The translations under genes were made by a program, and so were the position numbers. This document shows positions 42,103 through 49,717 of a DNA stretch of 64,000 nt, in pieces. The stretch lies in contig NZ_JBNIEU010000002.1 in the NCBI RefSeq assembly GCF_049985285.1, positions 682,001-746,000 on the forward strand, given 5' to 3'. This stretch comes from Aestuariirhabdus sp049985285. GTDB taxonomy: Bacteria > Pseudomonadota > Gammaproteobacteria > Pseudomonadales > Aestuariirhabdaceae. Position 1 is the stretch's first letter. The number at the start of each line of letters is the position of its first letter. Below the pieces are notes generated by a model. The model did not search any database and had not been told where the DNA came from. It was given only the letters and a program-made list of their open reading frames with translations.

Positions 42103-42747
42103 ATGATGGTTAAGGAGCAGGAGTCGGTGATCAGTCCCGAAGAGTTGCCGTGCAATGCCCGTGCAACAACCATTCCCCTGGTGGATGGGACCCTGCAGTG
42201 GTACCCGACCTTTTTATCCGCGGAGGTAGCCGATACCCTGTTGCGGACGTTTGAGAGCAAGGTCACCTGGCGGCAGGACTTCTTGCAGATGGGGGCTCGA
42301 CACATCACTATCCCACGCCTGCAAGCCTGGTATGGTGATCAGGGGTATCGCTATTCGGGGTTGTGGCTGGAACCGGCACCCTTTTTAGGCGAGCACCATG
42401 TTCTGTTGAAGATTTTGCGCGAATCCTTGGGGCTGCGCATCAACTCAGTGTTGATGAATCTCTATAGAGATGGCAATGACAGTGTCGGGTGGCACGCAGA
42501 CGATGAATCAGTACTGGGGGAAAATCCCTGCATCGCATCGCTGAGCCTGGGGGGGACACGTCGGTTCCACCTGCGCCACCGCCAGGATTCCCGGCAGAGG
42601 CTGTCGCTGGAACTAAGTCATGGCTCGTTGCTGGTGATGTCGGGCCCCATTCAGCACTGCTGGCGTCACCAGATCCCCAAGACCCGGCGCCCCGTAGCGC
42701 CGAGGATCAACCTGACTTTCCGCTATCTTCACCCCGATAGAGTTTGA
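42103..42747 (+). CDS. AlkB-like 2-oxoglutarate/Fe(II) dioxygenase
   Basis: A 214-residue DNA-repair dioxygenase closer to the ALKBH2/3 type than to classical AlkB. Features: ITIPRLQAWYGDQGYRYSG, LMNLYRDGNDSVGWHADDE with the H-x-D metal ligands, LSLGGTRRFHLRHR, the third ligand His in HCWRHQIPKT, and the oxoglutarate-binding RINLTFR. It should remove alkyl groups from DNA bases. Tandem ATGs at 42103 and 42106 are both possible starts. It is divergent from yebG with a shared LexA box. Confidence 0.92.
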   Translation: MMVKEQESVISPEELPCNARATTIPLVDGTLQWYPTFLSAEVADTLLRTFESKVTWRQDFLQMGARHITIPRLQAWYGDQGYRYSGLWLEPAPFLGEHHVLLKILRESLGLRINSVLMNLYRDGNDSVGWHADDESVLGENPCIASLSLGGTRRFHLRHRQDSRQRLSLELSHGSLLVMSGPIQHCWRHQIPKTRRPVAPRINLTFRYLHPDRV

Positions 42748-42793
42748 GATAGGTCAACTTATTCGTTATGTCTGATGGTTCAGTGTATGGAAA

Positions 42794-42807
42794 TTGATCG
42801 GTGTCAA
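42794..42807 (+). promoter_or_regulatory. ANR/FNR box upstream of ccoM
   Basis: TTGATCGGTGTCAA matches the TTGAY-N4-RTCAA pattern exactly and lies 66 bases before the small gene's ATG. It implies induction under low oxygen. Confidence 0.8.
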
Positions 42808-42872
42808 TTCTGCATGGCTTGGCCGGTGGTAGCCTCGTTAGCAATTCAAGGTTATTACAGGGAGTGACAACC

Positions 42873-42983
42873 ATGTTTTTAGATGAAGTAGTGTTGGCTG
42901 GGTTACTAACCGTTGGTTTGATGATCTCATTTTTTGCCGGGCTCTATTACTTCCTTCGTAAAGACATGGATAAGCATCCATAG
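42873..42983 (+). CDS. ccoM: Cytochrome cbb3 oxidase small subunit CcoM-like
   Basis: A 36-residue single-span membrane protein (MFLDEVVLAGLLTVGLMISF, then FAGLYYFLRKDMDKHP). This matches the remembered pattern of CcoM, the small cbb3-oxidase subunit of Pseudomonas stutzeri: acidic N-end, one helix, a KD-rich C-end. GGGAG lies 8 bases before the ATG. A perfect ANR box upstream fits a microaerobic oxidase subunit, and a strong terminator follows, so it is a stand-alone gene away from ccoNOQP. Confidence 0.78.
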   Translation: MFLDEVVLAGLLTVGLMISFFAGLYYFLRKDMDKHP

Positions 42984-43007
42984 CATTGTCGCTTGCCTGC
43001 ACCGAAT

Positions 43008-43076
43008 AAGGCGGAATCAGAAGTCCTGTGGGTTGTCAGGTTCTCACAGGGTCTCTGGTTCCGCCTTACCTTTTTT
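43008..43076 (+). terminator. Long intrinsic terminator after ccoM
   Basis: A 13-bp stem (AAGGCGGAATCAG with CTGGTTCCGCCTT, one G-U pair) encloses a second stem CCTGTG/CACAGG and is followed by T6 at 43071-43076. The remaining gap to 43312 shows no gene, only a 13-base direct repeat (GTATAGGGCTGCA at 43153 and 43168). Confidence 0.85.
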
Positions 43077-43312
43077 GAAGCGCTTTCCGGGGTCTCTTCC
43101 TGGATTTGCTCTTATTCGACATCCTCTCCCCCGATACGCCCCGTGCGACCTTGTATAGGGCTGCATAGTATAGGGCTGCAAAGCTGTGGTTTGTCACGGG
43201 TCTACCAAGTTCCACGGTTGTTGCTGCCCTATTCAGCGGATCAATAGTCGTTGTGATTCGGCCCTCGGTTGGGAAATGATATCGGCCAAGTCAGTTATCT
43301 AACGGGGACACT

Positions 43313-44116
43313 ATGAGTAAACGAGTAATGATTACCGGCGCCGGCAGTGGCTTGGGTCGAGAGTTGGCCTATTGCTATGCGCGTCAGGGGTGCAGGGTGG
43401 CACTGGCCGATCTCAATGATGAGGGGTGCCAGCAAACGGCCCTTCAGGTTACTGAACTCGGTGGCGTCGCAGAGGTTTTTCACTGCGATGTGCGCCGACC
43501 AGAACAGTTGCAGCAGATATCGGACACCCTGGAGGCCAAGTGGGGTGGGGTGGATTTATTGATCAACAACGCAGGCGTAGCCGGAGGTGGTGCCTTCGCT
43601 GACCTGAGTGACGATGAGTGGGACTGGATGCTGGGCATCAACCTTAAAGGCGTGATCAATGGGTGCCGGATTTTTCTCCCAGGTCTGCAAAAAAACCGGG
43701 GGCAGATCTGTAATATCGCATCGATGGCCGGGTTGCTCGGCGCGCCGGGTATGAGCCATTACAATGTGGCCAAGGCTGGGGTAGTTGCGCTGTCAGAAAG
43801 CCTGCAGGCAGAACTTGCCCCTCAAGGGTTAGCCGTTAGCGTGGTGTGCCCCTCATTTTTCCAAACCAATTTGCTGGACTCCTATCGCGGTAGCTCTGAA
43901 ACACTCAAAACCAACGTGGCGAAGTTGTTGGCCGGATCGCCCATTAGCGCTGAAGAGGTCGCGCAACGCATTGTTGAAGGGGTGGATGCCGGTCAATTTA
44001 TGATTCTTCCCCACGATGAAGGGGCTCTAGCCTGGGAGTTCAAACGCAAGGATCCGGAAGGGCACCGGCTGATGATGGAACAGCTGGCCATTAAAATGGC
44101 AGAGAAGGGGATGTAA
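43313..44116 (+). CDS. Short-chain dehydrogenase/reductase
   Basis: A 267-residue classical SDR: cofactor motif TGAGSGLG, NNAG (LLINNAGVAGGG), catalytic Ser in IASMAGLLG and the YNVAK motif. The aspartate after the second strand (ALADLND) suggests NAD(H) preference. The substrate is unknown. It is monocistronic by spacing. Confidence 0.9.
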   Translation: MSKRVMITGAGSGLGRELAYCYARQGCRVALADLNDEGCQQTALQVTELGGVAEVFHCDVRRPEQLQQISDTLEAKWGGVDLLINNAGVAGGGAFADLSDDEWDWMLGINLKGVINGCRIFLPGLQKNRGQICNIASMAGLLGAPGMSHYNVAKAGVVALSESLQAELAPQGLAVSVVCPSFFQTNLLDSYRGSSETLKTNVAKLLAGSPISAEEVAQRIVEGVDAGQFMILPHDEGALAWEFKRKDPEGHRLMMEQLAIKMAEKGM

Positions 44117-44202
44117 TCCCTTTTTTCGAGGGGGTGATGCCTGGGCTCGATTTCGTTTACTATCCCATTACCTGATCGATACTGACACGGTTAAACCCCC
44201 TT

Positions 44203-44505
44203 ATGGATATGCTCGAACAAGTTCGCCAACAGCTACACGCCACCTTTGCACCTTCGTATCTCGAAGTGCTTAACGAAAGCCATATGCACCGGGTTGAACC
44301 GGGCTCCCAAAGTCATTTTAAGGCGGTTGTGGTCAGCGATGCCTTTGAGGGTGTACGCACCCTCAAGCGCCATCAGCAGATTTACGCAGCGCTCGCACAG
44401 GAGATGCCACTGATTCATGCGCTGGCGCTTCACACCTATACGCCGGGTGAGTGGGCTTTGCGCGAAGAGGCCCCTAAAACGCCTAACTGCCTCGGTGGAG
44501 AGTAG
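44203..44505 (+). CDS. bolA: BolA family protein
   Basis: A 100-residue protein with the BolA fold: LEVLNESHMHRVEPGSQSHFKAVVVSDAFEG, the conserved invariant His pair, RHQQIYAALAQEM and ALALHTYTPGEW. BolA proteins bind monothiol glutaredoxins in iron-sulfur handling and influence morphology and biofilm. It is 2 bases upstream of the DsbA-like gene, probably one transcript. Confidence 0.93.
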   Translation: MDMLEQVRQQLHATFAPSYLEVLNESHMHRVEPGSQSHFKAVVVSDAFEGVRTLKRHQQIYAALAQEMPLIHALALHTYTPGEWALREEAPKTPNCLGGE

Positions 44506-44507
44506 GT

Positions 44508-45122
44508 ATGCACCTGTACTACTTTTTTGACCCGATGTGTTCCTGGTGCTGGGGGTTTGCGCCTCAGTTTTCCCGCCTGCACAAGGATTATAGCGAGCAG
44601 ATACCCATATCCATGGTTGTGGGCGGGTTGCGCAGTGAAAGCCAGCCCATGACGGATGAGCAACGCGCGACCATCCGGGGCTATTGGCAGCGGGTACAGG
44701 AAGCGAGTGGTCAGCCCTTTGATTTTGAAAATGGACTGCCCGCAGGCTTTGTTTACGATACCGAACCGGCGTGCCGGGCTGCAGTTGTTGTCCGTGAACT
44801 CGATGCATCGCGGGAGCTTTTGTTTGTCGAGTCGATGCAGCGGGCTTTTTACCAAAAAGCTCAGGATATTACCGATAGTGCCGTTGTTGAACGCCTGGCG
44901 GTTGAGGCGGGGGTGGATGGTGCGCGTTTTGCTGAGGCGTTGGCCAGTGACGCGATGCGGGCACGGACACGGGCCGATTACGAGTTATCAGCGAGTCTCG
45001 GTATACAGGGGTTTCCAACGCTGGCGCTGAAGCGTGATCAGCAGTGGATCGGGATCAGTCAGGGGTATCTGCCATGGGACTCTTTGCAGACGAGGATGGA
45101 GGCAGCCCTGGCTCAGTCGTAG
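44508..45122 (+). CDS. DsbA-family (FrnE-like) thiol protein
   Basis: A 204-residue thioredoxin-fold protein with the active site CSWC in YYFFDPMCSWCWGFAP, the helical insert, and the cis-Pro segment GIQGFPTLAL. It has no signal peptide, so it probably acts in the cytoplasm, as do FrnE-like oxidoreductases. It follows bolA by 2 bases. Its last 68 bases overlap the 3' end of the convergent ybaN gene. Confidence 0.9.
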   Translation: MHLYYFFDPMCSWCWGFAPQFSRLHKDYSEQIPISMVVGGLRSESQPMTDEQRATIRGYWQRVQEASGQPFDFENGLPAGFVYDTEPACRAAVVVRELDASRELLFVESMQRAFYQKAQDITDSAVVERLAVEAGVDGARFAEALASDAMRARTRADYELSASLGIQGFPTLALKRDQQWIGISQGYLPWDSLQTRMEAALAQS

Positions 45123-45522
45123 TGGGCTCAGCCCTGGTTTTCATGCGCAATAGATAGAGGCTTACACCACAGGCGATCGCGAGGAGCATCAGTCTCAGGG
45201 GCCAGTTTTGCATCAGCGCGGCGCTGATCAGAATCGTTCCCCACATCAGACAGAGAGTGTAGGTACGCGCCCTGGCAGGGATACCTTCGCCATCGAGATA
45301 GTAGCTAATGTAGTTTCCCAGTCGTGGGTGTTGCAGCAGCCATAGATAGAAATGTTCCGAACTGCGCAGAAAACAGGCGGCGGCTAGCAGGAGAAACGGT
45401 GTGGTAGGGAGCACTGGAAGAAAGATACCTGCGACCCCCAGCACAACCGCTAACCAGCCACAGCCGAACAGCAGCCAGCGCAGGATGAGGTTATTAACCG
45501 GTTTAAATGGATGTGGACTCAT
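45055..45522 (-). CDS. YbaN family (DUF454) membrane protein
   Basis: A 155-residue inner-membrane protein with the DUF454 pattern: WLLFGCGWLAVVLGVAGIFLPVLPTTPFLLLAAACFLRSS, then HPRLGNYISYYLDGEGIPARAR and two more helices. The last 25 residues (TRAEPTTTEPG onward) form an extra tail coded in the region that overlaps the DsbA-like gene, so the tail may be a recent extension. The function is unknown. Confidence 0.85.
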   Translation of the reverse strand: MSPHPFKPVNNLILRWLLFGCGWLAVVLGVAGIFLPVLPTTPFLLLAAACFLRSSEHFYLWLLQHPRLGNYISYYLDGEGIPARARTYTLCLMWGTILISAALMQNWPLRLMLLAIACGVSLYLLRMKTRAEPTTTEPGLPPSSSAKSPMADTPD

Positions 45523-45599
45523 GGTTTCATACTACAACCCGGTAGCGGGCGTGCATAGATCGATATCCGTTCCAATCATAGAGCAGTGAGGAGCTAGTT

Positions 45600-46055
45600 G
45601 TGGGCAGTACTTCAGAGCAGTTTCCCGTGGAGATAGAGCAAAACGTAGTGTGGGGGGATATGGATGCCTTTCAGCACGTTAATAATCGGGTCTATTTCCG
45701 TTATTTCGAAGATGCCCGTATGGCCTATTTCGAGCGGGCAGGGGTGATGGAAACCATGGCCAGCAGTGGCAAGGGGCCTATTCTGGGGTCTACCCAGTGC
45801 AAGTATCGAGCGCCGCTCACCTACCCCGATAGCATTCGGATCAGCACGCGTATCGAGTCTATTTCGGCGGATCGGTTCGTGATGCGTTATCGGGTCTGGA
45901 GCGAAGAGCTGGATTGTGTTGCTGCCGAGGGAGAGGGCACGATCGTCTATTTTGATTATCAGGCGGGAGGCAAGTGTTCGCTTCCGCAGAGCGTTCGGCA
46001 GGCACTGATGGATATAGAGGCGTCGGTTGGGAGTTGTCCGGAGGTGCTCGGCTAG
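45600..46055 (+). CDS. Acyl-CoA thioesterase (4HBT family)
   Basis: A 151-residue hot-dog-fold protein of the YbgC/FadM type: VVWGDMDAFQHVNNRVYFRYFEDARMAYF, with the catalytic Asp in GDMD. GTG at 45600 follows GAGGAG by about 6 bases. Its stop TAG overlaps the GTG of the next gene. The substrate is unknown. Confidence 0.88.
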   Translation: MGSTSEQFPVEIEQNVVWGDMDAFQHVNNRVYFRYFEDARMAYFERAGVMETMASSGKGPILGSTQCKYRAPLTYPDSIRISTRIESISADRFVMRYRVWSEELDCVAAEGEGTIVYFDYQAGGKCSLPQSVRQALMDIEASVGSCPEVLG

Positions 46056-46510
46056 TGGATATCCGAACCCGATACCTTGTCGCCGCCAGCGCTGATGTGG
46101 ATCTTATCGCCGAAAATCCTCACCAGCCGGAGCGCTGGCCGGGTTTTGCCTGCATGAATCTTGACCTGGAGAAACTGGTCGACCTGTTGGCGTTGAGCCT
46201 GGGCCAGCCCTTGAACGGGGAGTTGATCCAGTCGTTTGAAGTGCTGAACCAGGCCAGTGTACATGGCCCCTGGCTGATTCGGCTGCCGGGAGCCTTGTGC
46301 TCTGCACTGGTGGGTCTCGATGACGCAGCTCGGGGGGCTCTGGCACTACAGTGGTCAGGTGCGGACTCCTTTAAAGGAGCACCTTGGAGTAGTGATGATC
46401 TGCGTACCGCATTAAAGCATCTTGGGGCGCTGGCGCAGCTGGCTCAGGAGCGGAATGAAAATGTGCTGCTTTATCAGGGATTCGATGGCGAGCCTGTTGT
46501 TGTGGGCTGA
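46055..46510 (+). CDS. Unrecognised cytoplasmic protein
   Basis: A 151-residue protein starting with GTG that overlaps the thioesterase stop (TAGTG), with GAGGT about 9 bases ahead. An upstream ATG at 45974 in the same frame lies within the thioesterase gene and is less likely. The product is soluble, acidic and leucine-rich (LDLEKLVDLLALSLGQPL, WLIRLPGALCSALVGLDD), with no signal peptide or clear motif. Translational coupling suggests it works with the thioesterase. Confidence 0.65.
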   Translation: MDIRTRYLVAASADVDLIAENPHQPERWPGFACMNLDLEKLVDLLALSLGQPLNGELIQSFEVLNQASVHGPWLIRLPGALCSALVGLDDAARGALALQWSGADSFKGAPWSSDDLRTALKHLGALAQLAQERNENVLLYQGFDGEPVVVG

Positions 46511-46565
46511 TAAAGGACTTTACTGGAGATCCAGAGTGTGAAAATGGAATTGATGAGGGGCAGGG

Positions 46566-47204
46566 ATGAATAAGTGGGTGGTATTTCCCCGCTACGGGTT
46601 TGGCTCCTTGTTGGCAGGGATGGTGCTTATTTTAACGGTGGCGTCGTTCTCTGGCAGCAGTTTTGAGGAACGCTTGCTGGAGCGTATAAGTATAAGCTTG
46701 TTGTTGATCGCGTCGGTCTACCTGCTGAGTCGTAAGCGGCACATGCTGGTTTTAGCCGCGCTGTTTTCGATACCGACTCTGGTGACTAACTGGGCAGCCG
46801 TTGTCTATTCGCACTCCTGGCTACAGTTGGCAGACCACGTCACAAACGTGATTTTTTTTGGCTATGTGACCTGGTGCCTGTTGCAGCAGATCTTCAAGGC
46901 GGAGCGGGTCGGTACTGACACTATTATGGGCTCCATCTGTATTTACCTTCTACTGGGGTTTACCTGGAGCTTTCTCTACGGGGCTCTCGCAGTAGTGCAG
47001 CCGGGGGCTTTTGCAGATATGACCGCAGAGCAGATATCAACACTGGTTTACTTCAGCTTTGTAACGCTGTCGACGCTGGGTTATGGCGATATTCTCCCGG
47101 TAACGCGGCAGGCGCAGATGCTGGCCTATAGTGAAGCCCTGACGGGGCAGCTGTACCTGGCGGTGCTGGTTGCTCGCCTGGTAGGGCTTTACCGCGTGAA
47201 GTGA
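46566..47204 (+). CDS. Potassium-channel-like membrane protein
   Basis: A 212-residue protein with about six membrane segments; the last two frame a pore loop whose filter reads TLSTLGYGDILPV, as in K+ channels (T-x-G-Y-G). The first four segments are short and lack the S4 arginine ladder of voltage sensors. No RCK nucleotide-binding domain follows. It is an ion-channel family protein; selectivity for K+ is inferred from the filter. Confidence 0.85.
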   Translation: MNKWVVFPRYGFGSLLAGMVLILTVASFSGSSFEERLLERISISLLLIASVYLLSRKRHMLVLAALFSIPTLVTNWAAVVYSHSWLQLADHVTNVIFFGYVTWCLLQQIFKAERVGTDTIMGSICIYLLLGFTWSFLYGALAVVQPGAFADMTAEQISTLVYFSFVTLSTLGYGDILPVTRQAQMLAYSEALTGQLYLAVLVARLVGLYRVK

Positions 47205-47216
47205 TGCGCCTCTCTT

Positions 47217-47855
47217 CTAGCGCTTGCGCACGACGTTTAAACCGTCGCGGATGGTGAGAAAACAGTTGTCGAGTTCATCGCTTTCGTGAATAAACCGGTT
47301 CATATCATCGATTGCCCGGTCTTTCTCGTCCTGCGGGTCCAACACCTGCCCTTGCCACAAGGCATTGTCGATAATGATCAGTCCGCCGCTATTAACCAGC
47401 CCTAGCGTGGCTTTCAAGTAATTGAAATAGTTACGTTTGTCGGCGTCGATAAAAACGATATCAAAAGGCTGTTGTAGGCTGGCTATGGTGTCCAGCGCCT
47501 TGCCAAAGCGGACGTCGATCTTGCTGCCATCGGGGCTTCGGTCGAAAAAACCCTGAGCGAAGCTGATGGCTCGAGGATTGCTTTCGCAACAGATAATGCG
47601 GCCATCAGCGGGCAGGGCTTCGGCCATGGAGAGGGCTGAGTAGCCAGTGAACATACCGATTTCAAGAATCGAGCGGGCGCCGCTAACGCGGGTCAGCATA
47701 TTCAGGGTGCGGCCGATCAGCTTTCCCGAGAGTTTGATGGGGTAGGCCATCTCTCGGTTGGTTGTTTCAATCAGCTCTTGCAGCAGGGGGGATTCATCGC
47801 TGGTCATAGCGCTGCAGTAGCGCTCGATTTCCGGGTCAACCAGATACTCATGCAT
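47217..47855 (-). CDS. Class I SAM-dependent O-methyltransferase
   Basis: A 212-residue methyltransferase of the COMT/CCoAOMT type: ILEIGMFTGYSALSMAEALP (SAM motif I), FDIVFIDADKRNYFNYLK with the metal-binding Asp, and LIIIDNALWQGQVLDP. It methylates catechol-like or similar hydroxyls; the substrate is unknown. It converges with the channel gene at a 12-base gap. Confidence 0.9.
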   Translation of the reverse strand: MHEYLVDPEIERYCSAMTSDESPLLQELIETTNREMAYPIKLSGKLIGRTLNMLTRVSGARSILEIGMFTGYSALSMAEALPADGRIICCESNPRAISFAQGFFDRSPDGSKIDVRFGKALDTIASLQQPFDIVFIDADKRNYFNYLKATLGLVNSGGLIIIDNALWQGQVLDPQDEKDRAIDDMNRFIHESDELDNCFLTIRDGLNVVRKR

Positions 47856-47910
47856 AGTAGTAATATGCAGCGTCAGACGGCGCTGCCCTGTAGTAGGGGT
47901 TATGAATGCG

Positions 47911-48597
47911 TTAGGCCCAGCCGGAACCCTGTCGGCGGCGGCTGCGCATCAGGGGCGCGATCAGGCCGATCAGTATGCCTCCAACGATGGTGCCTGCACC
48001 ATAGAGATACCACTGTTTATCGGACTCATCGTTGAGCTGGGCGTTTTCAAGTTCCAGCGTTTCTATACGGTTTTTCAGGATCACGTTACCCTCTACCAGC
48101 TCTTTGTTGCGAGCAACAAGGCTGATCGCCTCGGAAGAGATGCGCTTGATCTCCTTGAGTTCAGTTTCCAGCTTCTTGCTACGCTGGTTGCTCTGCTTGC
48201 CGTTACGCGTTAACTCTGAGTTGGCGGTCTCGAGCTCTCCGAGGCGACGCTTGAGGCTGCTGTTCTCCTGACTAAGGTTTTCTACTTTTTTCTGGGCGCG
48301 GCCTAAAAGCTCCCGTGCACCGGGCTCGGTTAGCAGGTATTGGCTGCGTATATAGCCCTCTACGCCATCGGTGGTGCGCACCAGGCTGAACTCCTCGTCC
48401 TCATCCCGGATCCACTCCAGTTGGGTGCCGCTTCTGAGTCCCCTATGGATGATTTTGTTGGCGTTGCTGGGGCCGCTACGCAGGGGGACGTGGAGGATAT
48501 CCGATATATAGCGCGCCTCGGCACTGGCGGCAGGAGCGTGAACAGTGGCCAACAAACTGGCGCTTAGTAGCAGTGTACTCAGAGGTAAGCGGGTCAT
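47911..48597 (-). CDS. SH3-domain membrane protein (TIGR04211/YgiM-like)
   Basis: A 228-residue protein: signal peptide ending near APAASA, a bacterial SH3 domain (about residues 25-90, YISDILHVPLRSGPSNANKIIHRGLRSG), a long coiled coil (about 95-195) and a C-terminal membrane helix (WYLYGAGTIVGGILIGLIAPLM) with a basic tail. It would sit in the inner membrane with the SH3 domain in the periplasm, where such domains bind wall material. The ATG at 48597 is chosen; the frame extends to 48627. Confidence 0.87.
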   Translation of the reverse strand: MTRLPLSTLLLSASLLATVHAPAASAEARYISDILHVPLRSGPSNANKIIHRGLRSGTQLEWIRDEDEEFSLVRTTDGVEGYIRSQYLLTEPGARELLGRAQKKVENLSQENSSLKRRLGELETANSELTRNGKQSNQRSKKLETELKEIKRISSEAISLVARNKELVEGNVILKNRIETLELENAQLNDESDKQWYLYGAGTIVGGILIGLIAPLMRSRRRQGSGWA

Positions 48598-48693
48598 GAT
48601 CTCTAACGGCGGTTGAATGAGGGGCATTGATCGTATCTTAGGGCGTTAAGGACCACTAACGAATGGTTCACAAAATGCCCCGGTATCAGCACC

Positions 48694-48993
48694 CTAGGGT
48701 AGCACTTTCTTAAAGGGTTTAACGGTGACCTGCTGGTAGACGCCGGCCTCAATATAGGGATCGGCATTGGCCCAGTGTTGTGCCTCTGCAAGCGAATCGA
48801 ATTCGGCCACGATTAGACTGCCGCTGAACCCCGCTTCACCGGGGTCTTCGTTGTCGATGGCGGGGTGGGGGCCTGCGATCAGCAGGCGGCCTTGGGCGCA
48901 TAGGGCTTGCAGGCGAGCAACGTGTGCAGGACGCACAGACAGGCGCTTACTGAGGCTGTTTTCAACATCCTGGCTAATAATGGCGTAATACAT
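48694..48993 (-). CDS. yciI: YciI family protein
   Basis: A 99-residue protein of the YciI/YCII ferredoxin-like fold: MYYAIISQDVENSLSKRL, RPAHVARLQALCAQGRLLIAGPH and the conserved His-Asp pair. AAGGAT lies 6 bases before the ATG at 48993; the frame's more distal starts fall inside yciB. The gene follows yciB by 10 bases, the conserved order. Its role is uncertain. Confidence 0.92.
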   Translation of the reverse strand: MYYAIISQDVENSLSKRLSVRPAHVARLQALCAQGRLLIAGPHPAIDNEDPGEAGFSGSLIVAEFDSLAEAQHWANADPYIEAGVYQQVTVKPFKKVLP

Positions 48994-49003
48994 GATCTGA
49001 TCC

Positions 49004-49630
49004 TTATGGGGTTCCGTTTTCCGCTTCTGGTGGTTCATCTATGATGTGGCGCGACAGATAGACGCCCTGGGCGATAATAAATACCAGCGTTAGCCCCAGC
49101 ATGCCGAACAGCTTAAAATTGACCCAGGCCTCTTCTGACAGGGTGTACGCCACGTACAGGTTGATCGTGCCAGCAAATAAAAAGAAGACTACCCAGCCGT
49201 AGTTAAGGCGTTTCCAGATCTCCAGGGGCATGGTCACCTTGGAGTCCATCATGCGCTGGATCAGGTTCTTGTTGCCAATAAACTGACTGCCCAGAAACAC
49301 CACAGCAAACAACCAGTTAACGATGGTGGGTTTCCACTGGATAAAACTCTTGTCGCCGAACAGAACGGTAGCGCCGCCTAATGCTACCACCAGAACCAGG
49401 GTCACCAGATGCATTTTCTCGATCTTGCCGGTCGCCCACCGGGTGTACAATATCTGTACAACGGTGGCGGGTATCAGCACCGCAGTGGCGATGATAATGG
49501 GCTGGGTCTGGTTGAGTAGTTCGATCAGGTCGGGTGACAGTACGCCGCTAAAGAGAGCGATCAACTCAGCGCTCAATTTGTAAACGGCAAAGAAAATAAC
49601 GATGGGAAGAAAGTCGACCAGCAACTTCAT
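49004..49630 (-). CDS. yciB: Septation protein A / inner membrane YciB
   Basis: A 208-residue protein with five membrane helices: MKLLVDFLPIVIFFAVYKL, then TQPIIIATAVLIPATVV, RWATGKIEKMHLVTLVLVVALGG, FIQWKPTIVNWLFAVVFLG and the family motif LNYGWVVFFLFAGTINLYVAY. YciB is needed for normal septation in Shigella and interacts with envelope synthesis proteins in E. coli. The frame stays open far upstream, but the start at 49630 matches the family. Confidence 0.94.
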   Translation of the reverse strand: MKLLVDFLPIVIFFAVYKLSAELIALFSGVLSPDLIELLNQTQPIIIATAVLIPATVVQILYTRWATGKIEKMHLVTLVLVVALGGATVLFGDKSFIQWKPTIVNWLFAVVFLGSQFIGNKNLIQRMMDSKVTMPLEIWKRLNYGWVVFFLFAGTINLYVAYTLSEEAWVNFKLFGMLGLTLVFIIAQGVYLSRHIIDEPPEAENGTP

Positions 49631-49717
49631 GATAGGAAAAGCCTTACGCGTTATAGGTGGATTGCTGAGGGGAAAGGTGTCAATTACCGACCCTTGCCAA
49701 CGGCCCGTCATGATACC

